Part shown: piece after piece, positions 56,147 to 64,000 of the stretch
Numbering within the stretch: the first letter of the stretch is position 1
Layout: each line of letters starts with the position of its first letter
Assembly (NCBI GenBank): GCA_030620095.1
Contig: JAUTXW010000869.1
Coordinates: 903,501-967,500, forward strand
From: Kuschelorhynchus macadamiae
Lineage: Eukaryota; Arthropoda; Insecta; Coleoptera; Curculionidae
Length of the DNA stretch: 64,000 nucleotides
Direction of reading: 5' to 3'
Made by a program: the position numbers and the translations under genes
The notes under the pieces: generated by a model
The model's database searches: none
Told to the model about the DNA's origin: nothing
The model's input: the letters and a program-made list of their open reading frames with translations, nothing else

Positions 56147-57449
56147 AATGAGTAACGGATTGGTTACTTTTTTTCAAGGTGATAGATCGTAAAAAATTTT
56201 CTAAGACTAATTAATGTGTGAGATATATTACTGAGAAAAAAATTAGACGATTGAAAAAAAGGTCCTCGCTTTTTATTACTTTCTATATATTTCACAAACA
56301 ACGCAAATATCTTTCGAGGCCCCTTGAAGGCTCTGGTGCACTTTTCGCCTCCACTATCAGCCCGCAACTGTTAATAACACAAAATTTAGAAATAGCAAGA
56401 ACAAATATTAACTATTATAAGAGGCTATGCAATTCCCCTTTAAGGCTTTTTGCAGGGCTCCAATTAAATACAGCATAGTAGCATAAAAAACAGTGAGAGG
56501 CAATATTCCCAACGGAGACTTGAAAAAATTCGATTCGAAAAATTTTTTTTTTTAAATTTAAATACTTTATTTTTTGACAATTCATTTTTAATTAATTGTA
56601 AAATTAATAATTAATTTTCAAAAATAACCGATAAGAAATAAATAAAAATTACAAACCTTCATAAAAAATTACACAACCTCAGGTAAGCATATGAACTTGA
56701 TTTACTATATTTATAATTTACCTTTTTTTCCTAATAGAACTATAAAAGATAAACAGATTGGATGTGGAGTATATATACTTATTTTTTATAAATAAATAAA
56801 ATAAGCAGATAAGCACAAAGTAACAAAACAAAATTAACCGCAAAGGGCATTAACCTAGCATTAAATATTAACTTTAAAAATAAGAACTATATGAAATAAT
56901 TTTATTAAATGATTCATTTGCTTCTTTGTTATTTCCGAATCGATTTTCAGGATTTTTTCTGGAAATTTTAAAGTTTAGAGGTTAATAAATTAAGGAATAA
57001 ATGTCAAAAGTTGAAAATTAAAAAAAAACATTGTCATTTGTCACTAAATCAGCACCAACGACAATATTTTTTTAAATTTATGACTGTGGTAATTTCCCGT
57101 AAAATTTCCTTGGCGTCATGCAAAAGAAAAATTTCGCAAATAGATTTATTTATTTACCCTTTTAAAATCAAAATCTTTAATCAATTAAGAAAAATGGAAT
57201 AATTTGAAGTTCCAGAAGAAAGTTTAAGAAAAGCAATCTAGCATCATTCCAGAAAAGTTGGAAAATGTATATAAAAAATATAAAATAAATAGATCATATA
57301 TTTGTGTTTACGCCTATTGTCCTATTTACGTTAGTCTGTAGTGCTTTAGTTTGTTAGTTTTTTGATAAATTGTTTGTAGCGTCAAATAAGTTTTGTAATA
57401 AAACCCTTAAAAATACTTAAATGAAAGCTAATTTTATGTATGGTTATAA
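56147..57449. other. SLC7 last intron, unassigned part
   Basis: AT-rich intron sequence. Short open frames at 56164-56478 and 57011-57202 show no domain. Nothing else was recognised. Confidence 0.45.
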
Positions 57450-57451
57450 TA

Positions 57452-58636
57452 CAGTAAAGACGTAAATTCCGTCGCCGCCCGTCTAACTTCTGAACCGCTC
57501 CGTATAATGCAACAAAATTTGGAACGATAATATAGAAGAAAATTCTGGAATCTTTGAAAAAAAAAATACAGCTTTAAATGTCAATATGGCAGCTGGACGC
57601 AGTTTCAAAACTTTTTTTTAAGAAAGGGGGATCGAGTGATACATCGTTTAAAATGTCTTTTTATTCCTAGTTCAAACCCTGATTTTGAAAACATTTGATT
57701 CAGCAGTTCTCAAATGATGAACTAAAAAAATTTAAAACTTGATTTTCTGATACGTGGTTTCATGGTGCACTTTTTTCCAACCAAGTGCAGCAATTAATTA
57801 TCGTTGCCAAGGTTTTATAACATTTGACATTTTGAAACGTGCTTTTCAAGTTTCCGATGCATTGGCATTACGTTTCAATTTTCAACAGGGCGGTGCCTCG
57901 CCGACATTATTTTACAGACACTAGAAATTACTTGGTTGCAACCTAACTGGATAGATGGATTGATCCACGAGGTCCAATAGAGTGGCCAACTCGGACTCGC
58001 TCGCCAAATCTTAGACCTCTTGATTATTTTCTATGAGGCTATGTGAAATCTCAAGTTTTTAAAACTGCGTGAACGTATCATCGACGTGTATGCAGGAATA
58101 AACCCTAAAACCCATCATAATGTGAGGGAAGAATTCACTAACAGGATGTTCATTTGTCAAGAGGTGCAAAGCGGACATTTACAACATCTTTTTTTCTGCT
58201 TGTTTCAGTTTTTTAATATTCGTTTTATCCGTTTTTTGTTAATTGTTATACTGTTTTAATAAAATATCTACCGCCATTTTCGTGCTTCACTCAGTATGGT
58301 TTTCACATTGGTAACCTTAATAAAATATCTCAAAAGTATAATAATTATTCAGTTACGAAATATTGTCATTGGTCATCATTTAACTGCTGAATCAAATGTT
58401 TTCAAAATCGGGGGATGAATTAAGAATAAAAAGACTTTTAAAACGATGTATCACTCGACTCCCACTTTCATAAAAAAACGTTTCGAAACTGTGCCCATCT
58501 GTCTTCTTGACATTTAAAGCTATCATTTTTTCAAAAAATTGAGAATTTGCTCATATTTTATCGTTCCAAATTTCGCTGCAATATACCGAGAGCTTCAAAA
58601 ATTAGACGGGGAGAGATGAATTTTATGTCCTCACTG
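57452..58636. mobile_element. mariner-like transposon with about 271-bp inverted ends
   Basis: The left arm starts CAGTAAAGACGTAAATTCC (57452). The right arm, on the other strand, starts CAGTGAGGACATAAAATTC (58636). Both continue in parallel through 'ttggaacgata' to 'tttgattcagcag' (57698 and its counterpart near 58395). Each end is next to a TA. The interior holds a broken DDE_3 transposase. Long inverted ends in a compact 1.2-kb element are characteristic of some insect mariner relatives. Confidence 0.8.
57850..58190 (+). pseudogene. mariner-like DDE_3 transposase, C-terminal half
   Basis: Joined frames give FNFQQGGASP (family FQQDGAPPH, with the catalytic Asp changed to Gly). A DRWIDPRGPIEWPTRT-like stretch follows, then a broken LRPLDYFL/GYVKSQVFKT, and finally INPKTHHNVREEFTNRMFIC with GHLQHLF. 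The stops, the lost Asp and the deleted N-terminus show it is dead. It is related to, but not the same copy family as, the transposase at 23452-24275. Confidence 0.7.
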
Positions 58637-58639
58637 TAT

Positions 58640-60152
58640 AACTAACTAGTGAGTTACGACGGAGTAGTAGCCCATTTTAATTCGGTTTTATTTGAAATTT
58701 AAACTATACTGAATTGTAATATGAGATTAGAAGTCCTAAATATACCAGCAATAATGAAATATATAGTCATAGTACGACAATATAACGCTATTTTTCTTTA
58801 ACTTATAATATTATATTGGTATTAATGCACGAATACTAATCCAAGTTATATAAGCAGTCTCGAAATTTGACACATGACATGATTAATATTAAACTGGGCA
58901 AAATGATTGTGCTGATTGAAGAAGTAAAGAACTATATACTCCATGCTTGTATTTCTATTTTCATTTTGATTTCAAATCCTAAATTTGAAAAACCATAATA
59001 GAAGTAATTAGGTACTCCTAGAGACGATATAAGTATCAAAAAAACATATGCTCAATTAAGTTTTAGCACAAAAATAGTCAAAAATAATCTAAACATCTGT
59101 GTCACTCCTGCTTTTTGGCCAAAGAGACGAACTGAGCGTCTTTTCTTGCCCTCCTATACATTGCGTTAATAACCTAATTTCTTCCTTTTAATAATGTACT
59201 TTTGTATTGGGGGCAGAGCAAACGGGACAAACGAATTTTTAGGTAAAATTTAAATTCGAATATTTTTAAAACAAGAAGACATATTGAGATGCGGTTTTCA
59301 GCTTTGTCATGCTTACTTAGTTTAAAGTTATTTATACAGGGTGTGAGATAAAACTATGCAAATTTTCCAATATTTTATTTGTTTCGAAGATTTCCAAAAA
59401 CGGTTTTTGAGTTTCAATTGCGAGAGCCTTGGTGAAATTTAAAAAAATGTAAAAAGTTTTATAAGTTTTAAGTATTTTATTAGCCGTTTGATGTAAAGTT
59501 TTCTTGCTAGAGAGCATTAAAGTATTATTTTTTTAATAATCTGTAGTGTCTGCACTATACAGAAAATATACAGGATGTATAAAAATATGTTAAGATTAGT
59601 TAGATACCTAGAGATTCTAAAGATCAGGTACATATATTTCACACTCTGTAGCTTAAAAACGAATTTAAATGTTACGTGTTTTTATTTAAGTTTTAAGGAG
59701 TACTGGACATTTTTTCCAAACAGGTTTTTTATTTTCTCTCTGACTTTGTTATTTTCAAAAATAATGAGCCAAATTTGGCAATACCAGGTGACACTACAGC
59801 AAACATGTAATAGGCTGCCATTTTTTTTTAGTTTTAAAAATATTAATATGAAAATTTAGATGTAGAAATATCCTATTCCATAGGAGGCAAATTTTCTGTG
59901 AAAAAAAAATAAAATTGACCCCTACTTTTCTGTATTACATGGGACCCTGTACTATCGTACTCAGCCTGAAGTTAGCTATTCGACAATATGTCATAAATTA
60001 ACTTTTGTTTTCAAAATGGCGGCCGGACAGCTATTCTTTGAAAATTCAAGAAATATTCGCTTGCACCCTTTGCTTTGTCAGCAGTTTAGTTTGCAAAGTT
60101 ACTATAAAATAGTTAAATTATAATAAAGAAAATGTCTAGATAGTTTTCTTAC
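58640..60152. other. SLC7 last intron, part next to the upstream exon
   Basis: TACAGGGTGTGAGATAAAAC (59336) and TACAGGATGTATAAAAATA (59570) look like mariner-type termini, but both face the same way and no paired ends were found. No coding sequence was recognised. Confidence 0.4.
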
Positions 60153-60477
60153 CATAAATATTAACGAAGGCACTGGAGTCAGTCTTTTAACATCAATGAG
60201 AGAAATAGCCCTTGGCAAATGACCATCCCGAGCTCCAACGAAAAACAGTCTAGATGATGCAAATATGGCGCCATTCAACGAACCAAAAGTCGCACAGGCA
60301 ACGAACACCGGCATCAAGAATGAGGCGAATCCCAACATTTTATCGCCAAAAGTTATGGCCACTGCGTCAGAGGCTAACATGTCGTTTCGACTTAGTACTG
60401 CGAAGTAAGCTATGTTTGTTACGACGTAGATGATCGTAACTACAGGCATGGATATGCAGATTGCTCGTGGCAGATTC
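60153..60477 (-). CDS. SLC7-type amino acid transporter, penultimate coding exon
   Basis: Starts after the acceptor TTTTTAG at 60478 with one base completing a codon, then 108 codons to ATG|GTAAGA at 60153 (phase 0). It encodes NLPRAICISMPVVTIIYVVT, a membrane helix following the family's 'xNLPRAI' loop. It continues with NDMLASDAVAITFGDKMLGF, LMPVFVACATFGSLNGAIFA and SSRLFFVGARDGHLPRAISL, the most conserved stretch of LAT/y+LAT proteins, and ends LTPVPSLIFM. Length and motifs match the exon order of SLC7A5-A9-type genes. The exons encoding roughly the first half of the protein were not found in the remaining 3.5 kb and must lie beyond the window. Confidence 0.92.
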
Positions 60478-61277
60478 CTAAAAACAAAGCATGCCATTAT
60501 TCTAATAAAAAATCAAGTGAGTATTTTGTGGTGATAAACATTGGCCAAAACATTACATTTTTAAAAAGATATATCCCTAATATTTATAATTCTATTTGGC
60601 CTATGTTTTTAGAAAGATTATACAAAATTTCTGTACCTCATCAAAATGTTTGTAACTTCTAGACAACTGAAGATACTGGCAAGTAAAAAATCCCGTACAT
60701 ATTTTACTGATTTGGACAGATATGACTCAATTTTTTATTCGGGTTGTGAAAATAAGCATTTTTTAGCCATTTGAACAAAACTGTCAATGTACTGGATGAC
60801 AATTTTTGGCAAATGTTCGAAAAACCATGCAGCTTTTGGCAGCAAGTTTATGTTCATTTTGTATCGTATGGGTAACGCTATATCAGCATTTGTTTGCCTT
60901 GGGGGTCTTACCATGTTGCACCAATAGTCGCGGAGCTATATCAAAATATGTATTCATCACTGCGCATCTGATAAAAAAAAAACTGATACATGGTTAATTG
61001 TTATGACCCTATGATACAGATCCTAGATTTGTTCTCCCTAAGTCCAGTCGGTGCGATAGTAATCGAGGAGGCAGTTACAATGGAGTTAATATGTATACTG
61101 ATCCCTGTGGTTTGACTAGCGCCTTAAATATCAGACTCGCAGGGATCTCTTCTTTTTTTGCATAGTTTTTTTTTATTAAAAGCAAGATTTTTGTGGATTT
61201 AACTACCTATAATGCATATTTTTTAATCGAGGGCGGGATTTAGGACTTATAGTACCTACGTAGATACGGTAGGCCAG
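60478..61277. other. SLC7 intron, unassigned
   Basis: No upstream exon with LAT motifs was found on the minus strand. A small plus-strand frame at 60806-60997 lacks a domain. Confidence 0.45.
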
Positions 61278-63350
61278 GTGGATACGGAACTTCTAAAGAC
61301 AAATGTAACTACATACAAACAAAAACTGGAAGCAAAACTCAAGTCAAACGGAGGAGAATGGCAAAGTGAAGACTTAAATGAAAAAAACAATAGTCAATAC
61401 GGTAGTATGATCTTAGAGGGAGACCGCAGAACAAGTATCGAAGAGAATACCGAAAAAAACAAACAAATTAGGTCAAAGAAACTAAAAATAGAATACAGTA
61501 CAAAAGAAAGTTGTCTAGAGAAAGGAAATACGCAGAATTTACGGAAGTTGCGAAGGAACCTAGAAAAATGGTAAGAAGAGATTTATTAAGATTTTACGAA
61601 GTCGAGGACCAAAACTTGATAGAAAACTACAAATAACTAAAAAGTCTCGTGGCAAGAAAAAACAAATTATATACCTAAAAGACGAAACAGGACAAGAACT
61701 ACCAAAGTTCCACGATATTTTAAAAGTCACCCAAACATATTACCAGAACATGTACGAATCAAAAGTACCTAAGCCAACTAAGGTTGAAACAAAGCAAAAA
61801 TTGGCAAATGTGGCCTCGGAAGATCTTAAGTATAGATATAGAAGAAGTTTAGCATGCTCTTACGCATATAAAAGGTCGTAGAGCTCCTGGGGATGACAAT
61901 ATACTAATAGAGATGATCAAAGAAGGAGATAACGAAGTCCTGATAAAACTATGCAAGATCTGCAACATGCTTGGAAGAAGGCAAGATTCCTGGTAACTGG
62001 AATAATGCTATCGTTGTTATTCTATATATAAAATGAGATAAAGGCGCAACTTGAATAACTACAGGCCTATCAGTCTGTTATCACAAGTATTTAAATTATT
62101 TACTAAAATCCTAACAAATCGGTTAACAAACAAAATGTATAACTACCAGCCTATAGAACTAGCCGGCTTTGGCAAAGACACATGCGAATATCTGCTTGCA
62201 ATGAGAGTACTTTTAGAAAAAGCAGTGGAATATAATCTAGATGTTTGCCTGGCTTTTATAGACTTCGAAAAAGCCTTCGACTCCCTGGAACATTGGGCTA
62301 TTACGAACTCTCTTCACAATGCTAGAATAGAACATAGATATACACAACTATTAAAATATGTAGACGAACTCAATGGCGCAACCCAACTTGGCAAAATAAA
62401 AAGGAGCATACGGCAAGGTGACTTTATCAAAGTTAATCACCCTTGCTTTAGAAGATATCTCTAAGAACTTGATATGGGAAAGCAAAGGTGTACTGGTAAA
62501 TGGCAGAAGATTAAACCATTTGAGGTATGCTGATGATATTGTAATAATTGCCAACAACGTCGAAGAACTTCAAACAATGATCACAGCGGTAGAAAAAGAG
62601 TAATTATCAACCATCCTAAAAATGAATATACACAAACCCAAAACAATGTGTAAAGAAAACCCTCTCATAATAGTTCAACAAAAAACACTTGAAAATGTTG
62701 AAAGCTATATTTATCTAGGACATGTGTTAACACTTGGACGTGAAAATCAAGTAATAGAAATCAGTAGACGAAAAAGATTGGCATGGGCCGAGCTAAACTC
62801 TAAAAAATCCAAACATTCCCATGAGACAACGTGGTAAACTGTTCGAACAGTGTGTTATCCTGGTCCTTGTATACCGCGCTCAAACATGGACGTTATAGGG
62901 CCGATCCTGGACAAACTGCAAGTGACTCAAAGGGCCATGGAGAGGCAGATGTTGGGTTTATCTCCAAAAAATTGCAAAATAAATTCCTAGAAATGATGTC
63001 GCTGAGGTAATAGCGGAATTGAAACGGAACTATGCTGGCCATGTTGCCAGATACGCAGAAGAAAGTTAGTCCAAAAATATACTTAAGTGGTGTCCGTATA
63101 CAAGGAAAAGATCTAGGGGGCGCCCGCCGATGCGCTGGATGGACGATCTCAAAGAAACAGAGGAACTTAACTGCACGGATGAAGCAAAAAGCAGAGGCAG
63201 GTGCAGGCTTATGTCCAGAAGTGGACCGAAGATGGCTAAATTACGATGATGGGACCTACGGCTTTAAATATTTGCGGGCCCCTGAGCAGGGCGACGTTTT
63301 GCGAGGCCGCTCTATAGAAATAATTAATAAATAATGAATATTAAATACAT
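61278..63350 (+). pseudogene. RTE-type non-LTR retrotransposon, 5'-truncated and frameshifted
   Basis: Seven or more frames in order read as one RTE reverse transcriptase. A basic linker is KLEAKLKSNGGEWQSEDLNE. Then come NNYRPISLLSQVFKLFTKIL (about 62055), CLAFIDFEKAFDSLEHWAI (motif A, about 62247) and KIKRSIRQGDF. RRLNHLRYADDIVIIANNVE follows (catalytic YADD, about 62510-62560), then YIYLGHVLTLGRENQVIEIS and RRKRLAWAEL. A C-terminal segment (about 63085-63240) with CAGWTI/DDL, QKAEAGAGLCPEVDRRW and the like corresponds to 'RPxxRWxDDI...AQDRxxW'. The GVRQGDPLSP-type motif region is partly deleted. The apurinic endonuclease is missing. It lies in the SLC7 gene on the opposite strand. Confidence 0.85.
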
Positions 63351-64000
63351 TAATTAACAAATCCTTGCCGACATTATTTACGCAGGTCTGCAAGTTTTTA
63401 ACCCGTATACTTTTTATAATCTATTTACTTCCTCCTCTTCCTTATTGTGTATCTTACCCTCTCCTCTTATTAGTAAACTGTATTACAAGCATAATAAATA
63501 AAGTTAAAAGAAAATAACAAGAGCAAGATATGCCATTTGCTTAAAGCTCGTAAAACTTTGCAATTTAATAACTTTAACTTAACCTTAACTTAACCTCCCG
63601 GACAAAAGTCCATATCAAAGGAGAATCCGCGTATAATTTATATCATATTTAAAATGGCATATAGTGTTCAAACCAACAAGGAGATATAATAAATATAATA
63701 AATTAATTACTTTAAAAAAGTTCTCAATTGAATTTTAAAACTAGTTAAAATTTTTTTTTGCTCTCTCTTAAATCACAATTAAAACAAATAAATTTATTCT
63801 ATTTAAATTACTAATCAGTAAATAATAAATGAACAACTAAATAAAAAATTAATTAATTTTCACGTACCGTTTTTCGATCATACTTATGGTCGAACAACGG
63901 TGAGGCAGAGGAGGTGGGTTTTTATCTCCTGTTTGGTTTTTTTTTTACCCTCTCCTCGGGTCCTTATTTGAAATATAAATATTATATTTCTTCTAATAAT
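63351..64000. other. Right edge, non-coding
   Basis: AT-rich sequence with 'cttaacttaaccttaacttaacc' (near 63578-63595), a short imperfect repeat. No exon or element end was recognised. Confidence 0.45.

Noticed and set aside
59336..59590. Two TACAGG(G/A)TGT words suggesting mariner ends
   Set aside because: Both have the same orientation and no paired inverted ends or transposase were found between them.
60478..64000. Search for further SLC7 exons upstream of 60477
   Set aside because: No minus-strand stretch with LAT motifs and splice sites was seen; the interval is occupied by an RTE relic and unassigned DNA.

Overview
The window is AT-rich animal nuclear DNA, from an arthropod and most likely an insect. 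A beetle would fit, but the sequence does not prove it. The evidence is spliced genes with GT..AG introns, insect-type proteins, and dense interspersed hAT, Tc1/mariner, MULE, RTE, CR1/Jockey-like and Penelope-like elements with many TA microsatellites.

Three host genes can be supported. (1) A single-exon minus-strand gene at 1581-2912 encodes a 443-residue MIF4G-domain protein of the MIF4GD/CTIF kind. (2) A six-exon plus-strand gene from 15734 to 35221 encodes a complete 433-residue tyrosine aminotransferase. All splice phases agree and all key PLP residues are present. Introns 1 (9.1 kb) and 4 (7.5 kb) are swollen by transposons. (3) The last two exons of a minus-strand SLC7-type (LAT/y+LAT) amino acid transporter lie at 53938-54336 and 60153-60477. 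Its 5' exons lie beyond the right edge.

Nearly everything else is mobile DNA, much of it nested. An hAT element with a perfect 8-bp target duplication sits inside an older TIR element (4445-6310). In TAT intron 1 a LINE lies inside an hAT element, which itself split the transposase gene of a mariner-like element (about 19030-24560). Just 3' of TAT an hAT-like element (35426-40290) holds a head-to-head pair of Penelope-like elements, each ending in a hammerhead ribozyme, plus a fragment of a second Penelope family. At 45948-51161 an hAT element contains a dispersed repeat that was in turn split by a C2H2/SWIM-type MULE-like element with a perfect 8-bp duplication. The last intron of the SLC7 gene carries another hAT with a perfect duplication and a mariner with 271-bp inverted ends. 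An RTE-type LINE lies at 61278-63350.

The least familiar component is a dispersed repeat family, seen five times and always in the same orientation. It is built from an ordered series of diverged 100-130 bp units with recurrent AAnATGGC motifs. A second oddity is a satellite array that reverses direction at about 33180, followed by an exact 30-bp minisatellite. No cellular RNA gene was recognised apart from a weak tRNA-like pol III promoter.
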